Origin: Geobacter sp. UBA2189
Lineage (GTDB): Bacteria; Desulfobacterota; Desulfuromonadia; Geobacterales; Pseudopelobacteraceae
Assembly (NCBI GenBank): GCA_002328035.1
Contig: DCVL01000051.1
Location: 62,001 to 126,000 of the forward strand
Direction: 5' to 3'
DNA length: 64,000 nucleotides
The translations under genes and the position numbers were made by a program. Under the pieces are notes generated by a model. The model searched no databases, was not told where the DNA came from, and was given only the letters and a program-made list of their open reading frames with translations. Numbering within the stretch: position 1 is the stretch's first letter; each line of letters starts with the position of its first letter. This document shows, piece by piece, positions 54,340 to 62,997 of the stretch.

Positions 54340-55752
54340 TTAGCTTGGCAACTGCTGCAGTGCCTCCCTGGCCTCGCGGTTCCAGGGTTCCAGCTCTACT
54401 GCCCTGCGATAGAAAATCCGTGCTTCTTCGGGACGCCTCAACCTTGAACAGATATGACCCAGATTGAGTAGTACCTCAAGGTCACGGGGGGTGGATTTTA
54501 GCAGGTCAAGATAGATGTATATTGCCTCATCACTCATGCCAAGGCAGGCAAAGTAAAGATCAGCAAGATTTTTTCTGAAGTTTGAGTTGCTTGGGTCAAG
54601 CTCAACGGCACGTTCATGGCTGAGTCGAGCCTGCTGATATTGACCAAGTTTAGTCAGAACTACCGCAAGATCATTATGAGCTACGGCATTGTTAGGCTCC
54701 AATCCGGTCAGAGAGATCAGGAGATCCCTTGCTGTTTCTATCCGACCGGCGGTCAGATGCTCCTGCACCTCGCGGTTAAGCTCTGTAGTAGATTTGACCG
54801 GTACAGTAACGATTGCCTTGAGCTTTCGTAGTGCCTCCAGCACCTCCTGATCCCATGGCTGGATTTCAATCAGACGCTCCATAAATACAATTGAATCATC
54901 CAGCTTACCGCAATCTATACATATATGAGCTATGGCGCGAAGCGTATCAACATCCTTAGGTGTTGTACTCAAAATGTTCACATAATGCTTCATCGCTGCT
55001 TCCATGTCGCCTAAACCCAAATAAAGGATGTCTGCAAGGTTCTTGCGAAACAGCGATGATTTAGGCTCAATATTTACAGCCTGCTCAAGGTATTTCCTTG
55101 CCTCTTCATACCTTTCCTGCTGCTGTAGCAGAATGCCAAGATCGTTGGAGGCAAGGGCATGGTCAGGATATCTGGCCAATAGCTTCTTCAACTCAAAGAC
55201 CGCTGCATCTTTATCTCCAGCAGATAAAAGTGTCAGAGCATTACGGTACCAATCGTCCACACTCCTCTGGCTGTCCGGTTGAGCGGTGGCGACAAGTTTT
55301 GGCTGGTTTGCAAAGGGTTCAAAGGGCTGCTGGGGAGAACCTTCGAGGTTTTTGGTCTGCATTGCCTCACCGAGCTTGCCAAGAGCCAGCATCGCCTCTA
55401 TATCACGAGGGTTGCGACGCAGCACTTCAAGATAGATGTCTGTTGCATCTTCCAGCCAGCCAAGTTCAACTGCATAGAAATCAGCCAGATTTTTTCTGAA
55501 GACGATATTGTCAGGCTGTAGTCTGGTGGCTTTCTCATGGTGGGCAAGAGCCAGGGTTCCGTTACCTGCACGTAGATAAAGCACCCCCAGATCATTATGA
55601 GCAGCGGCAAAGCTGGGGTATGTGGCAAGGAAGCTCTTAAGGTGGCGGATCCCCTCTTCAGGAGGAAGGGCTGATATAGCTTCTGAAAGCTGTTCGTAGC
55701 GCAATTCATCACCATACTGAGAGTTTTTTGCTATGGAGATACCGGTTGTCAT
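54340..55752 (-). CDS. TPR protein of the glycan island
   Basis: A 470-residue protein made of at least ten TPR-like units in three similar blocks, each built as AHNDLGVLYLRAGN, RKNLADFYAVELGWLEDA and DIEAMLALGKLGEA. The repeating NDL...RKNLAD pattern suggests internal triplication. No catalytic domain is seen. It may be a scaffold that holds transferases or recognises their protein target. AGGAGG lies 7 bases before the ATG, a strong start. Confidence 0.85.
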   Translation of the reverse strand: MTTGISIAKNSQYGDELRYEQLSEAISALPPEEGIRHLKSFLATYPSFAAAHNDLGVLYLRAGNGTLALAHHEKATRLQPDNIVFRKNLADFYAVELGWLEDATDIYLEVLRRNPRDIEAMLALGKLGEAMQTKNLEGSPQQPFEPFANQPKLVATAQPDSQRSVDDWYRNALTLLSAGDKDAAVFELKKLLARYPDHALASNDLGILLQQQERYEEARKYLEQAVNIEPKSSLFRKNLADILYLGLGDMEAAMKHYVNILSTTPKDVDTLRAIAHICIDCGKLDDSIVFMERLIEIQPWDQEVLEALRKLKAIVTVPVKSTTELNREVQEHLTAGRIETARDLLISLTGLEPNNAVAHNDLAVVLTKLGQYQQARLSHERAVELDPSNSNFRKNLADLYFACLGMSDEAIYIYLDLLKSTPRDLEVLLNLGHICSRLRRPEEARIFYRRAVELEPWNREAREALQQLPS

Positions 55753-55831
55753 GATGCATCCTCCTGGATGGCATGCTGTCGTAAATTGAAATTTGAGTGG
55801 GTACTATAAGGGAAAGCACCCTGATTGGCAA

Positions 55832-56758
55832 TTATTGAATGGCAGTTATGAACCAGTGACAGTAGTGTTCTATCCCTTCTCGCAGTGGGACTGAAATCTT
55901 GAAACCTGTGGTTTTAAGGCGTGTTGTGTCGGCCTGCCAGTGTAGTGGATTGCCTGGCTTGTTGGTGCCGCTGTAGAACAAGGGTTGGCTGCTCTGCAAT
56001 CCCTGCCTCAGTTCTTCGACTACCGAGGAGACTGTAGTCTGCTCGCCAGATGCAACATTGAATACCCCTGCTGCATCCTCTTCATGCAAAAGCATTAAAG
56101 ATGCTGCCACATCAGCGGCATGGATAAAATCCCTGGTTTCTGCTCCAGTGCCATAAACCTCAACAGCATCCATTGACTTGAATTTACAGCAGAGGTCATA
56201 CAGGATCTGACGACGCAATCCTTCACCATATGCTGAAAACAGGCGAGCCGTTATGAACCTTAGTCCGTACAGACAGGAATATTCCTGTACCATCTGTTCA
56301 CACAGGAGCTTGTGGTATCCATATGGAGATATTGGTCTGCATGGTGCCTGCTCGGAAATCGGCAATCTGGAGGGATTTCCGTATACTGCCGCACTGGATA
56401 GAAATAAAAATCTGCACTCTGGCGTAGCCTGACGAAGCATCTCCAGGGTAAATGCGCAAGTGATGGTGTTTTTATAGAAGTCGGTGTAAGGATCAGCAAC
56501 GGATGAGTCTACCGAGGAGGTGCCTGCACAGTGTACCAGCAACTCCGGTCTAAAGGTCTGTAACAGCTTACTGAAACCGGAGTCTGGCAATGACATTTCA
56601 ATGCAGTTGCATCCCGTATACTGAGGTTCAGTTTTCGGCTGTTCCTTGAAACGTCCCACTGCCATGACCTGATAGCCGTGCTTTCTGAAGTGGCTACAGA
56701 TATAGCCCCCCAGAAATCCACCACCACCAGTAACCAGAACCCTTTGGTGGTCGCTCAC
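55832..56758 (-). CDS. NAD-dependent epimerase/dehydratase (SDR)
   Basis: A 308-residue extended SDR. It has GGGGFLGGY (residues 11-19), FLSSAAVYG and an intact catalytic SPYGYHK with Tyr and Lys, unlike the other SDR in the island. It probably reduces, epimerises or dehydrates a nucleotide sugar. It starts with GTG at 56758 overlapping the ACP stop (GTGA), with upstream coupling. Confidence 0.88.
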   Translation of the reverse strand: MSDHQRVLVTGGGGFLGGYICSHFRKHGYQVMAVGRFKEQPKTEPQYTGCNCIEMSLPDSGFSKLLQTFRPELLVHCAGTSSVDSSVADPYTDFYKNTITCAFTLEMLRQATPECRFLFLSSAAVYGNPSRLPISEQAPCRPISPYGYHKLLCEQMVQEYSCLYGLRFITARLFSAYGEGLRRQILYDLCCKFKSMDAVEVYGTGAETRDFIHAADVAASLMLLHEEDAAGVFNVASGEQTTVSSVVEELRQGLQSSQPLFYSGTNKPGNPLHWQADTTRLKTTGFKISVPLREGIEHYCHWFITAIQ

Positions 56759-57006
56759 GGTAGTTTGTCACCCTGAGCCAGCTTGCCACTGATGCAGGAG
56801 GCCATTTCGCCAACAGTGCGTATAGTCATGCTCTCTTTTTTACTGAAACTGATCCCGAAGGCAGATTCCACAGCCGCTATCAGCATTGCATGAGATAGAG
56901 AATCCCACCCGTCAACATCGTTTGCCGTTGTCATGGCAGATATTTCCAGTCCAGGCTGATCAAACAGTTCACGAATCAGGTCAGATAAGCTGTGCATTAC
57001 ATCCAT
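56755..57006 (-). CDS. Acyl carrier protein-like protein
   Basis: An 83-residue protein with the phosphopantetheine site DSLSH (Ser36 in DGWDSLSHAML) and the surrounding helix pattern of acyl carrier proteins, including VESAFGISF after the site. Its position beside two hexapeptide acyltransferases and an SDR suggests it delivers an acyl group to an amino or hydroxy group of a sugar. AAGGAG precedes the ATG. A lone ACP in a glycan cluster is uncommon. Confidence 0.88.
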   Translation of the reverse strand: MDVMHSLSDLIRELFDQPGLEISAMTTANDVDGWDSLSHAMLIAAVESAFGISFSKKESMTIRTVGEMASCISGKLAQGDKLP

Positions 57007-57031
57007 TAATCTGATCTCCTTACAGGAGTTA

Positions 57032-57595
57032 TTAGAGCACGCCCCTTTGGGACGCAGGATTGCCAGCCATTATTGCATATGGCTCAACATTGCGGGTTAC
57101 GACTGTTCCGGGGAGTATTATTGCCCCTTTGCCAATGGTGACTCCTTTTAAAATGATGCAGTTGCTGCAAATCCAGGCATTATCATGGATTATGATTGGT
57201 TTGGCCGGAACCACTGACCAGTTCTTACTGTTGATAAAACTATGTCCTTGACGATATTCTTCCAGCTGTCGGTCAATATCTTTGCAGCGTTCGCGGTAAT
57301 CAAGGGCATGGGAACTGTGATCATACAGATATGAGGCATTCCCCCCCTCCCATACCACATCATTACCAATCTCGATTCGTGTTCTGCATATAACCACACC
57401 GCCAGCAAGCAGGCAGCGCTCGCCAATTGTCACCTCACCCTGGTCTGTTTCAAACACAAATGCCGAGCCTACCATGCTGTCCTGGCCTATCTGCAGTCGT
57501 TGTCTAATTGCGCTGGACTCAACTTCTTGTTCAAGGCGAAAGCCTGGTAGCAACAGAAAGCGATCACCTGTTATGGCCTTTCCCTGACTGTACAT
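57032..57595 (-). CDS. Hexapeptide-repeat acyltransferase (LbH)
   Basis: A 187-residue left-handed beta-helix protein with repeat units: LQIGQDSMVGSA, VTIGERCLLAGG, IIIHDNAWICSNCIILKGVTIGKGAII, and the typical VEPYAIMAGNP end. The likely catalytic His lies in YLYDHSSHALD. Such enzymes transfer acetyl or similar acyl groups from CoA, or here from the adjacent ACP, to sugars. It starts one base after the upstream gene stop. It resembles the C-terminal domain of that gene, so the two are tandem paralogues. Confidence 0.88.
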   Translation of the reverse strand: MYSQGKAITGDRFLLLPGFRLEQEVESSAIRQRLQIGQDSMVGSAFVFETDQGEVTIGERCLLAGGVVICRTRIEIGNDVVWEGGNASYLYDHSSHALDYRERCKDIDRQLEEYRQGHSFINSKNWSVVPAKPIIIHDNAWICSNCIILKGVTIGKGAIILPGTVVTRNVEPYAIMAGNPASQRGVL

Positions 57596-57596
57596 C

Positions 57597-59723
57597 TCAG
57601 AACTGTTCCCGTGCGGGATTTCCGGCGACCAGCGACCATGGCTCTACATCCTCATAGACTACACTGCCAGCGGAGATTACGGCACCTTCGCCTATAGTTA
57701 CACCTTTAAGAATCGTACAGTGCATCCCTATCCAGACATTATCACAGATCCTGACCGGTGATTTTGCCACTGCAGACCAATCCATGCATATGACCGGATC
57801 CTCACCCCTGCGTACCGCCTTGCACCTCCGCGCTATTTCGTTCCGCCTTGCTAACGGATCTGCCGGGAATTCGTCATGATCCGAGATGGTGCACCCCCAG
57901 GCAATGGTTACATAATCGCCTATCTCAATCAGCTCAACAGCCGACAATCGTGAGCCGCCTATGAAACTATGGTTGCCAATCCTGACTTCACCATGAGGGG
58001 CATCAAATATGATTGAGCAGGCCAGCATGTTATCGTCCCCAACCACCAGTCGGCGCTTTTCTGAAAGAAACCGATCTTGCATTGAAAAATCAGGCAACCG
58101 CTCTGATCTACCCCAGATAACCGGTAATCCATCAGCATCAGACTGTTTTTCTGAAAGAGCGTCACTGGTAGCGAAAACCTGTAGGTCTTCGGGATGCTGC
58201 TGCAAAAATAGCTGGTACAGTTGCTTGGCAAGTCCTTTCTCACCGGAATGTTGAAGTAAACTGCCAAACTCCAGCACAAGCTGAGTGTCATGTGGTGCTG
58301 CCTGCAAACCTTCTGAAAAAGCTGCCAGCGCAGTCGAGGTGTCACCGGCTGCCAGTGCCTCAGCAGCCTTGTTACGGGCAAATACAGCAGATCGAGCCTG
58401 TCTGCCTGAGGTCAGCAGATCTCCAGCAGGCCCGGCATAGTTTGTTGCTTCCAGTTCCTTTAGCAACGGTTCTGCCTGCTCAAGCTGACCCAGCCCTACA
58501 AGTGAACGCGCCAATCCGTATACTGCCAGCGGCAGCCTGCAACCGGTGCTGGTCAATAGACTGAAAATCCTGACACCGGCTCGCCACTCTTCACGGTTAA
58601 CAACCTCCACCCCTTCCGCAGCAAGACGGCGATCTAGATCAGTTGCAGGAAAACGCCAGACAACAGAGGTTCCATCCCAACTGTCAATTGAGGCACAGAT
58701 CTCTTTAGACTGAGCAAGTGACTGCGCCACGAATTCACGATGTCTGAATGACATCAGACGACAAATATCATCCACTGGAGCAGCTATGTAAGGCGCTTTA
58801 TAGAGGAAGTAGAGCCAGGAATGTGCTGTTGTAGCGATTGAAAGTACCTTTGTATTTCTTAATACCCTGTATATTAACTCTACAGGTAAAGCTGCGGAGA
58901 GGGAGTCAAGAGTGATGGCTTTAATCCCCTCATCTTTTAATCGAAGCACTACCTCAGCTGTTTGTCCTGATTGTTCTCTCGGGTGTGGTTTCAGTATCAC
59001 AGTTGAGCCTGCAGCACAGTGCTTGCGTATCTGCTCCAATCTCATTGTTACATCATCATCTGGAGTTAGCAATGCTCCCGACTCAAAGGCAGCCATGGTC
59101 AAGATTAGGGTTTTATCCTGTTCCGGTAGCTCGCAGGTTCCAAACAGCTGTTGTTCAATCTCTGGAAATTTCCCCCAGAAGCGATCTATAGCTTCAAGCA
59201 TAAAGCGCTTTGACACAACGTGGTACGGAATGCGGTCAAGTAGAGTGAATTCCCACTCCTGCGGCAATGTTAGAAAGGCTTCGTCAAACTGGACATACTC
59301 CTTCCAGGGAAAAGAATCAGCAAGACCGATGTTGTCCCCGTACATGATCTTCCATGAGTCACGATAACAATTTAAAAGCAGTTCGTTAGTGGGTTGCCAG
59401 TTGCGGACAGCCATAAGTACGTCTACATGCTCCACTCCCAAGGTTTTTTTTAGCTTGGAAGGATCTGTGGCGGTCTCTGTCAGAAGGCGCTGTTCAATCA
59501 TTGATATATCAAGTATGGACTGCCAATCCCATACCTTGGCCAGAGCCCTGACAGCCTTGGTCAGTGTTCCATCAGGAGATGTGCCGTGGCCGTGAATTAG
59601 AAGAATGTCATGGTATTCAACAGTAGGCTCGCGCTCTTTCAACATCAGCAGGATCGCCAGGCAGTTCAAGAGTTCCGTCGATCCCTGAACCATGATCAAC
59701 CTTGTTTTGTTCAAAGCCGTCAT
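57597..59723 (-). CDS. Polysialyltransferase-like - TPR - hexapeptide acyltransferase fusion protein
   Basis: A 708-residue three-part protein. Residues 1 to about 380 resemble the alpha-2,8-polysialyltransferase/GT52-like group (MVQGSTELLN, VILKPHPREQ with the HP motif, and SIATTAHSW). Residues about 390-500 form TPR-like helices. From about 545 an LbH acyltransferase follows: VRIGNHSFIGGS, TISDHDEF with the likely catalytic His, VWIGMHCTILKGVTIGEG and VAGNPA. A transferase of a nonulosonic acid would fit the neuB/neuC/neuA genes upstream, but the first assignment is tentative. The ATG at 59723 has AGGTTAGG upstream. Confidence 0.7.
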   Translation of the reverse strand: MTALNKTRLIMVQGSTELLNCLAILLMLKEREPTVEYHDILLIHGHGTSPDGTLTKAVRALAKVWDWQSILDISMIEQRLLTETATDPSKLKKTLGVEHVDVLMAVRNWQPTNELLLNCYRDSWKIMYGDNIGLADSFPWKEYVQFDEAFLTLPQEWEFTLLDRIPYHVVSKRFMLEAIDRFWGKFPEIEQQLFGTCELPEQDKTLILTMAAFESGALLTPDDDVTMRLEQIRKHCAAGSTVILKPHPREQSGQTAEVVLRLKDEGIKAITLDSLSAALPVELIYRVLRNTKVLSIATTAHSWLYFLYKAPYIAAPVDDICRLMSFRHREFVAQSLAQSKEICASIDSWDGTSVVWRFPATDLDRRLAAEGVEVVNREEWRAGVRIFSLLTSTGCRLPLAVYGLARSLVGLGQLEQAEPLLKELEATNYAGPAGDLLTSGRQARSAVFARNKAAEALAAGDTSTALAAFSEGLQAAPHDTQLVLEFGSLLQHSGEKGLAKQLYQLFLQQHPEDLQVFATSDALSEKQSDADGLPVIWGRSERLPDFSMQDRFLSEKRRLVVGDDNMLACSIIFDAPHGEVRIGNHSFIGGSRLSAVELIEIGDYVTIAWGCTISDHDEFPADPLARRNEIARRCKAVRRGEDPVICMDWSAVAKSPVRICDNVWIGMHCTILKGVTIGEGAVISAGSVVYEDVEPWSLVAGNPAREQF

Positions 59724-59733
59724 CCTAACCTCG

Positions 59734-60381
59734 CTATCCCAGGCGCAAAAAGTTTTCAAACAGTTTGAGACCAGCAGCCCCGCTTTTTTCAGGATGAAAC
59801 TGGCAGCCTGTAAGATTTTTTCTGCTTACAACCGCTGCCACCTCAACTCCATCGTGATTGCTGATTGCCTTGAGTTGGCTTTCCTCTGTGGGGTGAGCCA
59901 TAAATGAGTGGACAAAATACATGGAGACACCTTGAGGCAGTCCATCGAGCAGCGGTTCATCCCAACTGCACCGGTTACCAGGCGGTATGATTCCTGTCCA
60001 GCCGATATGCGGAATCCTCCGTCTGCTACCATCCTTGTTAGATAAAGGGGGGATCCCCCTGACAATTCCTGGAATCAATCCAAGCCCGGCATGTAAACCG
60101 AATTCAGAGCTGTTCTCAAACAATAATTGCATGCCTAGGCAGATACCTAGTAGTGGTTTTCCAGATCTGGCAGCTATAAGCAGCGGTTCAAGCAGGCCAC
60201 GCAGTTCAAGCCCCTTCATCCCGTCGCCAAATGCTCCTACCCCAGGCAATACAAGGAAATCAGCAGCTTCAATCAGTTCTGGGCTGGATGTACAGACAAC
60301 ATCGGCACCACAATGTCGTAGTGCCTGCTCAACACTCAAAAGGTTTCCCAGACCATAATCGATCACCGTAACCCTGTTCAT
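59734..60381 (-). CDS. hisH: HisH-like glutamine amidotransferase subunit
   Basis: A 215-residue class I glutamine amidotransferase. The catalytic Cys81 is in GICLGMQLLF, and His196 and Glu198 in CQFHPEKSG, so the triad is intact. It supplies ammonia to the HisF barrel. In nonulosonate and LPS gene clusters such pairs are linked to amidotransfer on sugars rather than histidine biosynthesis. It starts at ATG 60381 with AGGTG upstream and overlaps the hisF stop; a GTG at 60390 would add three residues. Confidence 0.9.
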   Translation of the reverse strand: MNRVTVIDYGLGNLLSVEQALRHCGADVVCTSSPELIEAADFLVLPGVGAFGDGMKGLELRGLLEPLLIAARSGKPLLGICLGMQLLFENSSEFGLHAGLGLIPGIVRGIPPLSNKDGSRRRIPHIGWTGIIPPGNRCSWDEPLLDGLPQGVSMYFVHSFMAHPTEESQLKAISNHDGVEVAAVVSRKNLTGCQFHPEKSGAAGLKLFENFLRLG

Positions 60382-61142
60382 GCCATACACCTGACCGGTA
60401 TGCCGGCATTTGTTGCTGCCTTACGGATCTCTTCCAGTGTAAAGCGGTTGTAGTGCAGGATATCCGCCATTGCAACCGCATCGGTGCCCCCCTCCAACAC
60501 TACCTCCAGCAGATCTTCAGGTTTTCCCATGCCGCCACTCACAATCAGCGGCACCGGCACTGCCTGACGTACTGCCTTCACTAACGTCGTATCGAAACCG
60601 CGCCTGGTGCCTTCTCGGTCAACCGAGGTCAGCAGGATCTCCCCAGCGCCGAGTGCAACCCCTCTTTTTGCCCATTCAACTACATCAATACCGCTGTTTT
60701 CCCTGCCATTATTGGTATAGGTCAGCCATTTATTGTCAGCAACCTGCTTAGCCTCAATTGAAAGCACCATACATTGTGAACCGAAGTGATGCGCCATTTC
60801 AGTTATCAGTTCAGGCCTTGAAACCGTAGCGGTATTAATGGCAACCTTGTCTGCTCCTGCCCGAAGCAGCTCTACAGCGTCATCCACCGAGCGGACACCC
60901 CCTCCTGCAGTTATCGGAATAAATATGTTGGCAGCAGTCTGTCTGACAATATCCAGCAGTCGGTCTCGACCGTAAAGCGAGGCTACCGCGTCCATATAAA
61001 GGAGCTCGTCAGCGCCATCCTGATAGTATCTGAACGCAAACTCATGCGGGTTGCCCAGTATACGTACCCCCTCCATCTGGATCCCCTTAATCAGGTTGGA
61101 ACCCTTGATGTCAAGTCGGGGTATCAGTCGTAACATGGACAT
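60378..61142 (-). CDS. hisF: HisF-like cyclase subunit with altered catalytic acid
   Basis: A 254-residue (beta/alpha)8 barrel of the HisF type. Asp11 is present (RLIPRLDIKG), and AGGGVRS, GAGEILLTSVDREGT and SGGMG mark the phosphate sites. At the position of the second catalytic acid (Asp130 in T. maritima HisF) this protein has Glu130 in LSIEAKQ. This, plus its place between neuA and hisH, suggests a sugar-modifying role. It is not part of a his operon here. It starts directly after the neuA stop (TGAATG). Confidence 0.88.
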   Translation of the reverse strand: MSMLRLIPRLDIKGSNLIKGIQMEGVRILGNPHEFAFRYYQDGADELLYMDAVASLYGRDRLLDIVRQTAANIFIPITAGGGVRSVDDAVELLRAGADKVAINTATVSRPELITEMAHHFGSQCMVLSIEAKQVADNKWLTYTNNGRENSGIDVVEWAKRGVALGAGEILLTSVDREGTRRGFDTTLVKAVRQAVPVPLIVSGGMGKPEDLLEVVLEGGTDAVAMADILHYNRFTLEEIRKAATNAGIPVRCMA

Positions 61143-61844
61143 TCAGGCAATCCTTCTACGCATCTCAAGCAACATTTCGGCAACCAGAAGATCCTGTTCA
61201 GTGTCAATATCAATACTCTCATCAGCCCGCATGAGGAACGGCATAACTGGCGGTATGAAAAAACTGGCTTGTTCTAAAAAGCAGCTGGTTTCAGTCAGAT
61301 ATATTGCGCCATTCTGACGGAAAACCTCTGGTAATGTCTGGCGGGGACGATCCAGGTATTCAATACCGAACAGAGGCACCAGCTGTCCTGCTTCCGACCG
61401 GAATTCTTTGTAGGGATGATGCTCTGCTTCGGTCACGCTTATTGCACTCCGGTAGCTTCCAGCAAAAAAATCTGCCAGACAGGCATCTATGTGAAAGGAG
61501 TTCCGTAAAGGCGATGTGGGTTGCAGGAGCATGAACCTGTAAGGCATATCCCCCGATGCAGCAAGCTGTTCAATTATATGACGAATAACATCTCTACTCA
61601 ATGCTCTGTCGGTTGCCAACTCATCCGGACGGTCAATCACCTCCGCTCCAAGAGTGAGACTGACTTCTTTTATCTCAGGATCTTCGGTGCTGACAATACA
61701 TCGTCCAACACCCTCGGCTCCCAGAGCCGCTTCAATACTGTAGGCAATCAGAGGCTTTCCAGACAGCAGGCGAAGGTTCTTGCGGGGCAGCCCCTTTGAA
61801 GCACCACGCGCAGTGATTAATACCATGACCTTCTCAGGATTCAT
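61143..61844 (-). CDS. neuA: Acylneuraminate/nonulosonate cytidylyltransferase
   Basis: A 233-residue nucleotidyltransferase activating a nonulosonic acid to its CMP derivative. N-terminal ITARGASKGLPRKNL (residues 11-25) is the CTP-binding site; LQPTSPLRN and GSYRSAISVTEAEHHP are further family blocks. The Arg-rich ARGASKGLPRKN start fits the LegF/NeuA group. The start overlaps the neuC stop by 11 bases. The exact sugar (sialic, legionaminic or pseudaminic type) is not fixed by this gene alone. Confidence 0.9.
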   Translation of the reverse strand: MNPEKVMVLITARGASKGLPRKNLRLLSGKPLIAYSIEAALGAEGVGRCIVSTEDPEIKEVSLTLGAEVIDRPDELATDRALSRDVIRHIIEQLAASGDMPYRFMLLQPTSPLRNSFHIDACLADFFAGSYRSAISVTEAEHHPYKEFRSEAGQLVPLFGIEYLDRPRQTLPEVFRQNGAIYLTETSCFLEQASFFIPPVMPFLMRADESIDIDTEQDLLVAEMLLEMRRRIA

Positions 61845-62997
61845 TGCCGCATCTTTCTTTCATGGAGGCGGGATCGAAGTCATTGAACTGCTTCTGAGTC
61901 GGTGTAGTCCATGTAGTCTCTTTTTGCATTACCTCAATAAAACAGGCAGCGCTGTCGCCAGCCCCAAAGTGATGACACGGCTCCATCCGTGGCATCTGTA
62001 TCGCCCGCTGGATTGCCGACAAGAGGGCTGAATGTTCAAAGCCCGATTCAATAATAGAGTCATGGCAAAAACGGTTATGTTGACGATTACCAACATTAAT
62101 GCTTGGAACTCCGTATACCGGCGCCTCTCTGACGCCAGCGCTGGAATTGCCGATCACAAAGGCAGCATGTTTCATCAGAGTCAGGAAATATTCAAACCTA
62201 AGTGAAGGAAAGACACGAAAACGAGGATTGTTTTCAACCCGTTGGTACTGCTCAAGAATCAGGTCACTGCCTGGATCATTATTGGGATAGATTACCACAA
62301 AATCGAGGTTGCTCTCCAGCAGCGCAGTGACGAACTGTTGAGCCCGTTCCTGCTGCCCAGCAGGTTCGGTAGTGACTGAATGCAGCAGAACCAGCGCGTA
62401 CCTGTCAAAGGCAATTTGATAGTATTCCTTTACCTGGGCAAGCGATGGAAGATTGTTTGAAAGCATTACATCAATATCTGGCGAACCGATCACAAATACC
62501 TGATCGGATGATTCTCCCAGCTGGCGCAGACGCTCGGCAGCCTTCTCATTGGCCACAAAATGCAGATGTGAAAGCTTGCTTACCGAGTGCCTGATAAGCT
62601 CATCAACCGTACCGGAAAGTTCTCCCCCTTCGATATGCGCCACCAGTGTATTACGCATTGCACCGACAATTGCGCCTGCAAGTGCCTCTACACGGTCGCC
62701 ATGCACAACGATCATGTCAGCCGGACACTCATGCAGGTAACGTGAAAGTCCATGAATCGTGTTGGCAAGCACCATTTCCATTGGCTCTCCATGTATCTGG
62801 TTCATATAGGAGAGAATGTTGGTAAAACGCTCCTTGTATATCTCATCAACCGTTAGACCGTAACGAGACATCATATGCATGCCGGTAACAAAGATAAGGC
62901 ACTCAAAATTCTCTGATCTCTCAACAGCCTGCATCAGAGGTTTGAGTTTGCCGAAGTCAGCCCGTGTGGCGGTAACAAAGAGAACCCTGCGTTTCAC
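61834..62997 (-). CDS. neuC: UDP-N-acetylglucosamine 2-epimerase, hydrolysing (NeuC/LegG type)
   Basis: A 387-residue GT-B-fold enzyme that releases a ManNAc-like sugar from its UDP donor. FVTATRADFGKLKPLM near the N-terminus, HGDRVEALAGAIVG, HIEGGELSGTVDELIRHSVSKLSHLHF and GNSSAGVREAPVYG are typical of hydrolysing 2-epimerases. The GTG at 62997 overlaps the neuB stop (GTGA) with GGGAG upstream; another GTG at 63006 adds three residues. Product goes to neuB. Confidence 0.9.
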   Translation of the reverse strand: MKRRVLFVTATRADFGKLKPLMQAVERSENFECLIFVTGMHMMSRYGLTVDEIYKERFTNILSYMNQIHGEPMEMVLANTIHGLSRYLHECPADMIVVHGDRVEALAGAIVGAMRNTLVAHIEGGELSGTVDELIRHSVSKLSHLHFVANEKAAERLRQLGESSDQVFVIGSPDIDVMLSNNLPSLAQVKEYYQIAFDRYALVLLHSVTTEPAGQQERAQQFVTALLESNLDFVVIYPNNDPGSDLILEQYQRVENNPRFRVFPSLRFEYFLTLMKHAAFVIGNSSAGVREAPVYGVPSINVGNRQHNRFCHDSIIESGFEHSALLSAIQRAIQMPRMEPCHHFGAGDSAACFIEVMQKETTWTTPTQKQFNDFDPASMKERCGNES

